Positions 17,729 through 27,222 of a DNA stretch of 64,000 bases are shown here, piece by piece. How positions within the stretch are numbered: the stretch's first letter is position 1; each line of letters opens with the position of its first letter. Location: assembly GCA_029259945.1 (NCBI GenBank), contig JAJDEF010000040.1, positions 1-64,000 of the forward strand, in the 5' to 3' direction. The notes beneath the pieces were generated by a model. The model made no database searches. It saw only the letters and a list, made by a program, of their open reading frames with translations, and was not told the DNA's origin. This DNA is from Planctomycetota bacterium (GTDB lineage Bacteria > Planctomycetota > Planctomycetia > Pirellulales > Lacipirellulaceae). The translations under genes and the position numbers were made by a program.

Positions 17729-19309
17729 CTAGCGAACGCGCCAGAAACTGGGCACGACCAACACGAGTATGGCAAACAACTCGAGTCGGCCCAGCATCAT
17801 GAGAAAGGTGAACAGAAGCTTCGAGGCTGCGCTGAAAGGTGCGTAGTTTTGTGTCGAGCCGACGATACCTAGACCAGGGCCAATGTTATGCAGCGTTGCG
17901 GCTACAGCGCTGGCCGAGTCAATCAGCTTATTCTCAACAGGATGGCCAGCCGCTACCCAAGTGGAGTCGGGTTCGAGCCCGACGAGCACTTGCCAACTGA
18001 CGGTGAAAATCAAAGCGACGAGTCCGAAGTAAACCAGGATGTTGCGTGGTAGATCGGGATCGGTAATCGAATCGCCTGCAAGGCGGATGTGGCGAACTAC
18101 TGAGGGGTGAAACGAGTGTTCGATTTCTCGCCTTAGGATTTTTACAAAGAGAATGTGGCGAATCACCTTCATGCCGCCGCCAGTGCTGCCGGCGCAGCCA
18201 CCCACAAACATGAGCACCATGAGCAAAGCTCGACTGAAGTTATTCCAGAGATCGTAATCCGCGGTACCGAAGCCCGTGGTCGTCAAAGTAGAAACCACTT
18301 GAAATAGCCCATCGCGGAAAGCCACTTCAAACTCTTGCGGCTGGGGGAGGCTGCCTTGCTGGTTGAAGTCGGTGGTTAAGTAAATGCCAACAAGCATCAC
18401 CATCGCGGTCGAAGCAACAATGATGCCAATGTAGGTGCGCCATTCGGGATCGCGAAGCAGCTTGCCCGGCTTGCTAAGCAGGGTGAGATAGAGCAGCGTA
18501 AAATTGGTGCCGGCCAAAACCATGAACACGATGACGGTATACTCGATCGCATTCGATCCGAACCCGCCCAAACTGGCATTCCGTGTGCTAAAACCTCCGG
18601 TAGCCATCGTCCCAAAGGCATGGCAAATTGCCTCGAACCAAGTCATCCCTTCGAGTCTTAAAATCGTGGCAAGCAAAAGGTTGAGCCCACAATAGATCGA
18701 GGCAAAAATCCAAGCGGTATGCTGCATTCGCTCGTGGGAGCCCTCATTGCTTGGCCCAGGCATTTCGGTGCGCATCAGTGCTTTACCCGCCGAACCCTGC
18801 CCCAGGACGGCAACAAACAGCACAATAATTCCTAAGCCCCCAAGAAAGTGGGTACTCGATCGCCAGAAGAGAATACATCGCGGCACCCACTGTTCGTTTT
18901 CGATGTCGGTCAGAACCGTGGCGCCTGTGGTGCTAAAGCCTGATTGGCTTTCGAACAACGCATCGGTAATTCCCATGGGCACGGAAACACCCTCTGCGGC
19001 GGAATAAACCGTATCGCTCAGCAAAAAAGGAACGGCACCTAGGACGGTTGCCAGCACCCAGCTTAAGCCGACCACTGCCATCGCTTCTTTGCGATAGAGC
19101 GTTTCAGGGGCACCTCGACCAAAATAGCGAAGCACAATGCCGGCCGAAAAACTAAGCACGATCGATACGATCAAAGCATAGAAGCCGCGGGTTTCGAACT
19201 CTGCCTGCCCGCCGAATTGCGGCCAAGCAGCCGGCAGGCTGAAGACCATCGTCAGGCCGATTAACCACGAAATGGCGCTGAGCAATCGAAAGACAAGCGG
19301 AAGGTTCAT
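17729..19309 (-). CDS. trkH: Trk/Ktr potassium uptake membrane subunit TrkH
   Basis: A protein of 526 residues, the usual length for TrkH, with about ten to twelve membrane helices. The four pore-loop repeats are visible: SGFSTTGATV, ATGGFSTRNAS, TLTTTGFGTADYD and GCAGSTGGGMK. It imports K+ across the inner membrane under control of the RCK protein TrkA. It lies 81 bp after trkA on the same strand and is probably cotranscribed. It converges with the small coiled-coil gene; the gap contains a weak inverted repeat around CTAGG/CCTAG near 17701-17733. Confidence 0.94.
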   Translation of the reverse strand: MNLPLVFRLLSAISWLIGLTMVFSLPAAWPQFGGQAEFETRGFYALIVSIVLSFSAGIVLRYFGRGAPETLYRKEAMAVVGLSWVLATVLGAVPFLLSDTVYSAAEGVSVPMGITDALFESQSGFSTTGATVLTDIENEQWVPRCILFWRSSTHFLGGLGIIVLFVAVLGQGSAGKALMRTEMPGPSNEGSHERMQHTAWIFASIYCGLNLLLATILRLEGMTWFEAICHAFGTMATGGFSTRNASLGGFGSNAIEYTVIVFMVLAGTNFTLLYLTLLSKPGKLLRDPEWRTYIGIIVASTAMVMLVGIYLTTDFNQQGSLPQPQEFEVAFRDGLFQVVSTLTTTGFGTADYDLWNNFSRALLMVLMFVGGCAGSTGGGMKVIRHILFVKILRREIEHSFHPSVVRHIRLAGDSITDPDLPRNILVYFGLVALIFTVSWQVLVGLEPDSTWVAAGHPVENKLIDSASAVAATLHNIGPGLGIVGSTQNYAPFSAASKLLFTFLMMLGRLELFAILVLVVPSFWRVR

Positions 19310-19390
19310 AGTGAGTTTTGCAACCGTGCAAGTTTTGAGGTGCGATTCTCAGTGCCCTGGAGAGCCGAGAATTATCAGCTTATTTTTCTA

Positions 19391-20740
19391 TTAGCTTTTC
19401 CTGGCACTAAACAGAGCAACTGTTTCGTCCATCACACTATCTGCTACCAAAGCCACGACGATGTCGCCCGTCATCAGACGATCATCTCCGCCAGGCACCT
19501 TGGCAAATCCTTCGCGGATCACCGCTGCGATAAGACACTGCGACGGTAATTTCAATCCTGCCAACACATGTTCGGTGACTGAGGCACCTTCTGGAACATC
19601 CAATTCCAAGACGTTGAGTTCACCACCTTCACCAAGATGAGTACGAGAGACGACCGGTCCCGTGGTCAAATAACCAAGCACCTGCTTGGCGACAACTTCT
19701 CGCGGGCTGACCACTCGATCGATGCCAAGTTTACCAACGACACGTGCGTAATCGGGGCGACTCACCAACGCCATAATGGTTTTTGCTCCGATATCACGCG
19801 CTTCGACCGAGGCCATGATGTTGTTTTCGTCGTCGCCAAAACAGGCGACAAAGACGTCTGCACTGCCAACCCGCTCTTCCTCGAGATTTGCCCGTCGGGT
19901 CGCATCTTGATTCACTACGACCGTCGTTTTCAAATGGCTAGCCAAAAAATCACAGCGATCACGGTCGCGCTCAATCAACACCACGCCAAAACGCTGACCC
20001 TCGAGTGCGTGGGCCAGATGATAGCCCGTCTCGCCGCCGCCAGCGATCACCACGCCCAGCTTGGCATGGCCATCGTCACAGAACTGGCTTTTTACCTCAT
20101 CGATTTTCGTGCGCTCGCCGATAATGGTGAACCGATCACCGACCTCGATTTTGTCTTCTGCGCCAGCAATCCATGTGCTCCCGTCGCGACTGATAGAACC
20201 CATCCGCACCCCATGCGGCAAGCTGATCGACTTGAGAGGTTTTCCAACCCCTTTTTCTTGCTTGGTAACCAGTACCTCATGGACTTCAATATCGCCGCGA
20301 GAGAGATTTTCAACGGCCAACGAACCTGGATGCCGAATCCCTCGAGCGAGTTCTAAGGCGGTAAGGTGCTCGAGGCTTAGGAGACGATCAATTCCAAAAT
20401 GCCGTTGGTAATCAAAAGTACTGAGGTCACGCAGTACGGGCGCATAAACCCTGGCAACAGCCCGGTTAGCGCCCATCGCCTTCGACATGCTGGCAGCTAC
20501 GATGTTGACTTCGTCGTCCCCGGTGACTGCAAGGCACAAATCGGCACTACCTACTCCTGCTTGAAACAACACACTCGATTGCGATGCCGAGCCGGTAATG
20601 CCTCGAACATCAAGCGTGTCATTCACATGGCGGATGTTCTCTGGGCAGGAGTCGACGACCGTAACACTATGACGGTGCATACAAAGAAGCGAGGCAATGG
20701 ATCCGCCGACGGTGCCAGCTCCGAGAACTACAATACGCAT
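19391..20740 (-). CDS. trkA: Trk potassium uptake regulatory subunit TrkA (two RCK modules)
   Basis: A protein of 449 residues built of two tandem RCK units. Each has a Rossmann NAD(H)-binding fold (VLGAGTVGGSIA at the N-terminus, VIAGGGETGYHLA near residue 232) and a TrkA-C ligand domain. It is cytosolic, binds nucleotides and gates TrkH. The gene order trkA-trkH with a short gap supports an operon. No signal of truncation. Confidence 0.95.
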   Translation of the reverse strand: MRIVVLGAGTVGGSIASLLCMHRHSVTVVDSCPENIRHVNDTLDVRGITGSASQSSVLFQAGVGSADLCLAVTGDDEVNIVAASMSKAMGANRAVARVYAPVLRDLSTFDYQRHFGIDRLLSLEHLTALELARGIRHPGSLAVENLSRGDIEVHEVLVTKQEKGVGKPLKSISLPHGVRMGSISRDGSTWIAGAEDKIEVGDRFTIIGERTKIDEVKSQFCDDGHAKLGVVIAGGGETGYHLAHALEGQRFGVVLIERDRDRCDFLASHLKTTVVVNQDATRRANLEEERVGSADVFVACFGDDENNIMASVEARDIGAKTIMALVSRPDYARVVGKLGIDRVVSPREVVAKQVLGYLTTGPVVSRTHLGEGGELNVLELDVPEGASVTEHVLAGLKLPSQCLIAAVIREGFAKVPGGDDRLMTGDIVVALVADSVMDETVALFSARKS

Positions 20741-20994
20741 AATTTTTGTTCGTCATGCTGGGAGGGTAAGTCATTAGACTCGTCCCAGGCATGCAGGTAG
20801 AAGTGAATAAGATTGTGAGGAATTTTTCAACTCAAGTCGACGATTTTACGACTGTGCCGCCACCAGCGGAAGTGCGGATTGAGAAAGACTTCGCAGACGG
20901 TCACTAGCTTATCACTCAAAATTAGAGGAGAAAAGCAGTAATTCAGCCTGTCGATCCCTCATCGGCCTAAAATAGGTGGATATTGATACCCAAT

Positions 20995-22584
20995 CTACTC
21001 GGCAGCTTTTTCTTGCTGCTTACGTTGCAAATGCAGTTTAAATTCGTCCAAAAATTGTTGTTCGATATCGTGCATCTGGATCATATCCCAGAGTGGGAAC
21101 CGTTTGTCGATCTCTTCGTCGGCAAGGGTCAGTTCAAGCTGCTCTAAGACTCGGGCATATCGTATAATGAACTCCATGACATCGGATCCGGTAATCGAGT
21201 GCTCCGCCATGGCTGGATATTCTTTGAGAACCGTTGCCCATAACTCCATGCTCTCTTCGTAGAAACGCTGCGCCTCGATCAAATTGGCATCCTTAAACGC
21301 ACGCCGAGCAGCGTACGCCAACTCGCGTGCTTTCAAAACTTCACTAGTCTGCTCAAGCTCACAGTGGGATTCCCAAAATCCGTAGTTAGCAGTATCTCGG
21401 TTATTACGAAGAAGAGACAGATGCAATCGATTTTCCACAAAACGGTTGGCTAGCTTACGAGCTTCTTGCAATTGCTCAGGAGCCTTTTCAGCAATGTAGT
21501 CTACAAAATCTTGCGGTTTGATAGTCAATCGATTACGCGCTTCGCTGCGCAACCGGAATTTGTCGGGATCGTTTGTAGTCTCTTCGTCCGAGAAATCCAA
21601 TGCCGCAAGCAAATCGGGCGTCATCGCATCCCGATGTTCGAGGGCTATTTCTTCACGTGCTGATGGCAAAAGATTCTCTAGCTGCGCAAGTAAATCTTCA
21701 GTATCTTTTTGCCAGCGATCGTAGGAAGAAAGCTGAAGAATGGTTCCACGAGTAGAGAGCATTTCCCGGTTGCCATATTCACTCCACAACCTAGAAGCAG
21801 ATGCCCACGCGGCTCTTGCCCTCTCGCCAAAGGTTCCTTCGTCTTCAATCGCCGTGCTGTAGTTAATCTGAGCCATGGCTGGCTTATCGAAAAAGGTAGT
21901 CGGATTTCGATTTCCAAGGCTCCGTTTTTTGTCGTCGATTGTTGAAACAGCCTTGAGATACCATTCCTTCGACACCAACCAATTGTCCCGCAATTCTGGG
22001 GGACGATCTTCGGGGTGAAAATTATCGTCCTTCTTGAAGAGTCGTCGGTATTCGACGTGCTCATCCGCGCGGCCAATTTTATTGCCGATGAACCAACCCA
22101 AATCGGAAAGCAGATAGTGGCTTTCTCGATTATATTTGATGCCTTCTTTGAGAAACTCAATGCCTCGTTTGACGTAGTAAAAGCGATCTCGCACGTCGTC
22201 GAGCTCTACCGAAACGTTGTAAGAAAGATTCCAGGCCTGATAACGCCAGAACGAGATAAAATAGGGCTGCAGTCTTGCTAATTGTGACAAAGTGGCACGA
22301 AAGTTCGTCCAATCTTCTTTCTTCTTATATTCATTGGCTTTGCTCCACAGCAACGAAACCGCGATGCCACGCATTCCAAGCGTGGCGAGACGAATCGTCT
22401 CACTCGCCGGATCAATCTCGCCTAAATCCGATTGACCAAGCTCATGCTTTTTACGTAGCTGCGCCAGTTGCCCCCCTTGGTCTTCGCGAGTGGACGGAGC
22501 ACCCAATCGAGAAATGGGAAACAGCAAAATGGCCATGAGCACCAGGTAGACGATTTTCCGATAAAAAGTTGCATGTTGATTCAT
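20995..22584 (-). CDS. Membrane-anchored helical protein of the ABC-2 unit, unknown
   Basis: A protein of 529 residues with one N-terminal membrane helix (YRKIVYLVLMAILLFPISRL) and a long helical body reminiscent of TPR folds (LSQLARLQPYFISFWRYQAW; YVKRGIEFLKEGIKYN; AYAARRAFKDANLIEAQRFYEESMELW). I recognise no named family. Its start overlaps the stop of the upstream permease by four bases (ATGA), so it is probably made with it. It may be an accessory subunit of the exporter on the periplasmic side; that is inference from linkage. Confidence 0.75.
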   Translation of the reverse strand: MNQHATFYRKIVYLVLMAILLFPISRLGAPSTREDQGGQLAQLRKKHELGQSDLGEIDPASETIRLATLGMRGIAVSLLWSKANEYKKKEDWTNFRATLSQLARLQPYFISFWRYQAWNLSYNVSVELDDVRDRFYYVKRGIEFLKEGIKYNRESHYLLSDLGWFIGNKIGRADEHVEYRRLFKKDDNFHPEDRPPELRDNWLVSKEWYLKAVSTIDDKKRSLGNRNPTTFFDKPAMAQINYSTAIEDEGTFGERARAAWASASRLWSEYGNREMLSTRGTILQLSSYDRWQKDTEDLLAQLENLLPSAREEIALEHRDAMTPDLLAALDFSDEETTNDPDKFRLRSEARNRLTIKPQDFVDYIAEKAPEQLQEARKLANRFVENRLHLSLLRNNRDTANYGFWESHCELEQTSEVLKARELAYAARRAFKDANLIEAQRFYEESMELWATVLKEYPAMAEHSITGSDVMEFIIRYARVLEQLELTLADEEIDKRFPLWDMIQMHDIEQQFLDEFKLHLQRKQQEKAAE

Positions 22585-24386
22585 CGGGCAACCTCGCGAG
22601 TTCTGAGCAAGAAGTAACCTACAACAGCCAAACCTGCGATGTATGCCAAACAGGTGGTTAGGTCTTGAAGTACTTTATCGATCGGCACATCGAAACCACT
22701 TGCAGCAAATCCAACCGTGCTAAACGCGGCAAAGTCCGGCAAAACCTGGGCCAAACTCCACATTAGTGTTTGCAAAACGCTGTCGGTCCCTTTCAGCAGT
22801 GTGGCACCAGCGCCAGGATCAAGCCCAGTAGTCATGTTCATTTGTGTCAGCAAGCGGTAGAGCGATTCGACCGGCCCACCCCCGTACACATTTCCTGTTG
22901 CAATATCGAGAAAGTAGTCGCGAAAGAATCCCAGTATGATAAACGAAACGGTAAACAGCATCGCCACCGGTCCGCTTACCAAGGCACTAATGGCTACGCC
23001 GATGGCCGTCACAATCACCATCTGCACCCAGATACTGAGATAAACTTTCACATAATTGAAAGTCGGCGAAGCATCTTCCAACCGAAGATAACAGTCCGCT
23101 TGAGCAAAACCAAAGTACTGGCCGCCTGCTAAACAGTGTACCGAGATTTCGATTTGCCCTTGGCTACTGACCAAATCTCGATAGAGATCGATTTCTGCAT
23201 CGTCCATAGAAACAAGTTTTCGGGGAATGTTATACTCAAAAACTTTTCCATCAAGAGCTTCAAATAATTGCAATTGACTCTGCACACCAGTTTCTGGATT
23301 ACGTATTTTAATTCCGCCAGGAATGCGCTTGCCAATAATCCCCTTGTGAGTTCGAAAGACTCGAACCGTCAAACCAATAGGCAATACTTTTCTGTCGGGA
23401 TCGAGCGATTCGACAACATTTTGAAAGGTCCAAATGGCGGCTGATTGAGTATTGCCAGCGATAAAACCCCGGTACGACCACTCGTTGCCTACGTTAATAC
23501 CTCGTTCCTGCTCGACCCCCTGCCGATCAAGATATCGAAGCTTGCCCCAACGGGGCACCCTCGCTTGCATTACTTCCTCAGCACCCAACACTCGGTGCGA
23601 GTCGCCATCCGCCTCGATGAAGTGAAAATGACTGTGGTTGCTAAGAGTGGAACCATCGTGCTCGGCGTTTAGTTTGACATCGTGCCGATGATAGGCGTCG
23701 AGTGTCGTGCGACCATGATAGCCAATTTCGCTATCCGTAGTCGAAGTTCGCCGTAGGCTTGAATCTTCGACGCGGTGCGTATGATCTAGCGACCGATCGA
23801 CAAAGACAAAGCTACAGACGGCCATCACCAACAGCATTGCAGTGCCAATGATGGTGAAGCCGATAATTCGTCCCAGGATAATCTCGCCTGACCGAACAGG
23901 CTTGGTTACGACGGTGTAGATCGTTTTGGCTTTAAAGTCTCCCGGCAAACTAAACGCACTTAGCAGTAACGCGAGGCCGAGGACAAGATACGTGGTCGCT
24001 GCAAGAACAAAGCTAGTAAAAAGTCGCCCAGGATCCTGGGTGTCAGTTTTTAAGAACCAACTTGCAAATAACAGGATGAGAAAGAAAACAGCTAGAACTA
24101 CTGCCACCCGGCGTCGCCATGCCTCTTTGACTGCCAGCATAGAGAGGGCCCAAACGCGACGCGGTGAAATCTGAAAAAGATCGCGGAAGCTCGTCGTGAT
24201 GGTTTGAAAAACGACATCCCCTCCACGAAGCAAACCATGCCGAGCTGCAGAAAATAGATAGCCTAATATCAAAGCCAAAAAGCCAAATCCCAGTATGACC
24301 AGCACGAACTGACGCAAAGCGCCGACGCCGCTCTCGTTGCCGAGAAGCCATTGGAGATAGGGCAGAATATCGCGTTCGAGAACCAT
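22581..24386 (-). CDS. ABC-2 type permease with large His-rich periplasmic domain
   Basis: About 601 residues. After N-terminal membrane helices, KPVRSGEIILGRIIGF resembles the NosY/GldF-type ABC-2 permease entry. Then comes a periplasmic domain of some 250 residues whose first part is rich in His (DHTHR, YHRHD, NHSHFHF, DSHR), followed by more helices (MVIVTAIGVAISALVSGPVA) and a C-terminal helix. I prefer the ATG at 24386 over an upstream TTG at 24437. It sits between the ATPase gene and the 529-residue protein. The substrate is unknown; the His cluster hints at metal contact but is not proof. Confidence 0.8.
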   Translation of the reverse strand: MVLERDILPYLQWLLGNESGVGALRQFVLVILGFGFLALILGYLFSAARHGLLRGGDVVFQTITTSFRDLFQISPRRVWALSMLAVKEAWRRRVAVVLAVFFLILLFASWFLKTDTQDPGRLFTSFVLAATTYLVLGLALLLSAFSLPGDFKAKTIYTVVTKPVRSGEIILGRIIGFTIIGTAMLLVMAVCSFVFVDRSLDHTHRVEDSSLRRTSTTDSEIGYHGRTTLDAYHRHDVKLNAEHDGSTLSNHSHFHFIEADGDSHRVLGAEEVMQARVPRWGKLRYLDRQGVEQERGINVGNEWSYRGFIAGNTQSAAIWTFQNVVESLDPDRKVLPIGLTVRVFRTHKGIIGKRIPGGIKIRNPETGVQSQLQLFEALDGKVFEYNIPRKLVSMDDAEIDLYRDLVSSQGQIEISVHCLAGGQYFGFAQADCYLRLEDASPTFNYVKVYLSIWVQMVIVTAIGVAISALVSGPVAMLFTVSFIILGFFRDYFLDIATGNVYGGGPVESLYRLLTQMNMTTGLDPGAGATLLKGTDSVLQTLMWSLAQVLPDFAAFSTVGFAASGFDVPIDKVLQDLTTCLAYIAGLAVVGYFLLRTREVAR

Positions 24387-24458
24387 TGCGGTAGGGAGTC
24401 GAAATTGGAGTGTTAGTGAAAAAAAGAAAGGAACCAAGAAAACTAGGCAAGAAGTCGA

Positions 24459-25367
24459 CTAGCTGTCCTTCGCGTCGGTACCCGTAGCTGCGGTTTTGGC
24501 ACGTCGTCCAGGTCGGGCTTCGCTGTCGCGTACGATCGAAAGGAACAACTCTTCGAGCGTCGTGGTGGGGTTGCCCATCTCGATCAACTCTCCACTGTGG
24601 CGCGAGATCACATCGCGAATTTCGTTTTGACAATCACCAGAAAGCCCACGAGCGCGAATTTGAGTGACATCAGCGACGGTCAACAACGTGTCAACCCGAT
24701 CGAGTTCCTTCAACTCTCCCTGATGTAAAATGGCAATGCGATCACACACATCCTGCACATCGGCCAGCAGATGACTGCACATGACCACCGTTTTCCCCTC
24801 GTCCTTAAGCCGCAAAATCATATCCTTCATCTCTCGAGTACCAATCGGATCGAGGCCACTGGTCGGCTCGTCGAGAAGAATGAGATCAGGATCATTGATC
24901 AACGCCTGAGCTAAGCCGATCCGACGGCTCATGCCTTTCGAGTATTCTTGCAACTGCCGCTTGCGAGCTTTGTCGAGTCCCACCTGCTTGATCAGCGCAT
25001 CGACACGCTCTTGCCGAACTTCGGGCGTCATGTCGAACAATCGGGCATAGAAATCGAGCGTTTCCTCGGCATTCAGAAAGCGATAAAGGTACGACTCTTC
25101 TGGTAAGTAGCCAAGTCGCTCGTTCTTGCCCACGTTGGTGGCGCTCTTACCAAAAACCAACGCTTCACCCGCGCTGGGGAAAAGCAAGCCGAGGATCAGC
25201 TTGATGGTGGTCGTTTTCCCCGAACCATTCGGTCCAAGAAGCCCAAAAACCTCGCCGCGGCGAATTTCTAAGTCGAGAGACTTAAGGGCCCGGACTTTCT
25301 GTCGGCCCCAAAAATCGCGGTACACCTTCGAGAGTGCCCGCGTTTGAATAACAATTTCTTCACTCAT
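24459..25367 (-). CDS. ABC transporter ATP-binding protein (ABC-2 type)
   Basis: A protein of 302 residues. Walker A is [10 protein letters not shown] (near residue 45), the signature is [15 protein letters not shown], Walker B is [13 protein letters not shown], and the switch is His in VMCSHLL. The C-terminal extension ([19 protein letters not shown]) is typical of exporter ATPases of the Nod/CcmA-like group. It powers the permease encoded 72 bp downstream. It is the first gene of the three-gene unit. Confidence 0.93.
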   Translation of the reverse strand: MSEEIVIQTRALSKVYRDFWGRQKVRALKSLDLEIRRGEVFGLLGPNGSGKTTTIKLILGLLFPSAGEALVFGKSATNVGKNERLGYLPEESYLYRFLNAEETLDFYARLFDMTPEVRQERVDALIKQVGLDKARKRQLQEYSKGMSRRIGLAQALINDPDLILLDEPTSGLDPIGTREMKDMILRLKDEGKTVVMCSHLLADVQDVCDRIAILHQGELKELDRVDTLLTVADVTQIRARGLSGDCQNEIRDVISRHSGELIEMGNPTTTLEELFLSIVRDSEARPGRRAKTAATGTDAKDS

Positions 25368-25607
25368 AGCTAAATCGAGATAAATAAGGTGGATAAAACG
25401 AATGAATCTTGAACAGCGCGCTACAAACCACGGGTATTACGCTCGGGTTGCTAGCATGGTTCGCGCGAAAAAACGGCTCGCGAGAAAAAGATCGGGATCC
25501 CGACGCCAGTCGACCGAAGTAAAGAGCTGATTATAAGTTACGCCCAACCGCGAGACAAGCGGCCTCAGACGGCGGGTAGGGGGACCGCAAAGTCGATACC
25601 TGAAGCT

Positions 25608-25678
25608 TGTGTGAGGCGTCTCCGACGCCGAAAGTGCTCAATACTGACTCGCAATCGGCGTCGGGGACGCCTCCCACA
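25608..25678. repeat. GTGGGAGGCGTC-type dispersed inverted repeat, copy 1
   Basis: The left arm TGTGTGAGGCGTCTCCGACG and a right arm ending GACGCCTCCCACA form a long near-perfect hairpin around a 25-nt loop. It shares arms and the downstream flank (GCGACTT) with the copy at 41205-41272, and its arms with the copy at 55087-55155. It lies just past the stop of the HD-GYP gene, in an otherwise gene-free 365 bp. Confidence 0.85.
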
Positions 25679-25732
25679 GCGACTTTGCAATCGTCCTAAC
25701 CCGACGAGTGGAAGTTGTCCTAAGCCGCCGAG

Positions 25733-26896
25733 TTATTCACTTGGTGAAATAGGGGATTCGCAAGGAGTAGGAGTCTCGGCTGTCTCGACGACATTCGGGC
25801 TACGATCGGCATAGTCGTGTTGAATGCAGACAAAGTCTTCAAAAAGGCGGTCAAAGGCTTCGACGACGACAGGGTCAAACTGCGTACCTGCCCCATCATC
25901 GATCAATTGCTTTGCCCGGATAGGAGACCAAGCCTCTTTATAGGGTCGTTCGGAAGTCAGCGCATCGTAGACATCCGCTACTGCAGCAATCCGTGCTGGA
26001 AGTGGAATCTTGTTGCCGCTCAATCCTTCTGGGTAGCCTGCCCCATCCCAGCGTTCGTGATGGGACAGTGCAATCGTAGCGGCCATTGCAAGGAATCCAC
26101 CGCGTTTCATTTCTGTCACCGCTTGAAGTAAGATGTCACTCCCGATAACGGCATGGCGCTTCATCACGTCGAATTCTTCCGTCGTGAGCTTTCCAGGCTT
26201 CAGAAGAATTGCATCAGGGATGCCCACCTTTCCAATATCGTGTAGCGGGGTCGATCGGTAAAAATCAGCGAGAAAAGATTCGTCGATCTCATCGGGAAAG
26301 AAATCGCGTAGGTTTTTTGCCAGCAGTTGCGAATACTCTCGCATCCGCTCGATGTGCTCACCCGTCTCATTGTCTCGAGACTCAGCTACCTTTGCTAACG
26401 TGAAAACAGCCACGTCCTGAATAGCAATGACTTCCTTGATCCGTTCTTGCTTCGATCGCCACAACTCTGCTTGACGGTTGCTCAACTTCTGATGAAGCAA
26501 CGCAGTAGCAAATTGACTCTCACGATAGCGAATATGTAGTTGAACTCTGGATTTCAATTCAGCCGGATCTACGGGTTTAATCAGGTAGTCGTGCGCACCA
26601 ACTTCAAAAGATAGCGATTGTTCGGCATACGAAGAATGAGCTGATACCATCATCACCTGTGGCGAATGCTCATCAGATAACTCGCTAATTCGACGACATA
26701 CCTCAAAGCCAGTGGTGTCTGTTAGGTGGACATCAAGTAGGACCAGTGAGGGAAACCACGACTTGACGACATCGAGAGCCTCCTCGCCACTGGCTACTTC
26801 TCGTACGTCGTACAATTCGGAAAGCAGCACTCGAAATAGACGACAGATAGCGGGATCATCATCAACGAGAAGTACCTTATGACGTGGTTGCCCCAT
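25733..26896 (-). CDS. Response regulator with HD-GYP output domain
   Basis: A protein of 387 residues. An N-terminal receiver domain (VDDDP near residue 11, phospho-acceptor Asp55 in VLLDVHL, Lys in YLIKPVD) is joined by a helical linker to an HD-GYP phosphodiesterase domain (ETGEHIERM; LHDIGKVGIPD; HHERWDGAGYPEGL; ARIAAVADVYDAL). All HD and GYP signature residues are present, so hydrolysis of cyclic di-GMP is expected (known for the family). No cognate histidine kinase lies nearby. The C-terminal tail after the domain is acidic and unstructured. Confidence 0.92.
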   Translation of the reverse strand: MGQPRHKVLLVDDDPAICRLFRVLLSELYDVREVASGEEALDVVKSWFPSLVLLDVHLTDTTGFEVCRRISELSDEHSPQVMMVSAHSSYAEQSLSFEVGAHDYLIKPVDPAELKSRVQLHIRYRESQFATALLHQKLSNRQAELWRSKQERIKEVIAIQDVAVFTLAKVAESRDNETGEHIERMREYSQLLAKNLRDFFPDEIDESFLADFYRSTPLHDIGKVGIPDAILLKPGKLTTEEFDVMKRHAVIGSDILLQAVTEMKRGGFLAMAATIALSHHERWDGAGYPEGLSGNKIPLPARIAAVADVYDALTSERPYKEAWSPIRAKQLIDDGAGTQFDPVVVEAFDRLFEDFVCIQHDYADRSPNVVETAETPTPCESPISPSE

Positions 26897-27222
26897 TTCC
26901 TTGCCCCTTTACGTTTTGTGCACTTAGCGATTTCCTTGCTAATTACAGATATTCTGCCCTGATTTCAGTTCGCTAGAACGAGCGGTCGTCTGGCGGATAG
27001 CGGGGGTGCAAATAAAGCATAGGATATATATTCAGCTCAACTCGCCGGGTTACATTCGATACACTGTGGCAATTTTGATATTAGGGGCATTGCCCTAATT
27101 CTTTATTTCATATCGCACCGATCGCCTGCATTTTCTCTTCCTAGGAAAGCAGCTATTTGCGGCCGAGAGATTGGCAGTAAAGTCGATACAACCAGGCATC
27201 AAAAAGAATAACCGAGGGATCT
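26897..27222 (+). other. Gene-free A/T-rich stretch
   Basis: It lies between two minus-strand genes: upstream region of the HD-GYP gene and trailer of the GH57 gene. No reading frame, repeat or clear terminator that I can support. Confidence 0.45.
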
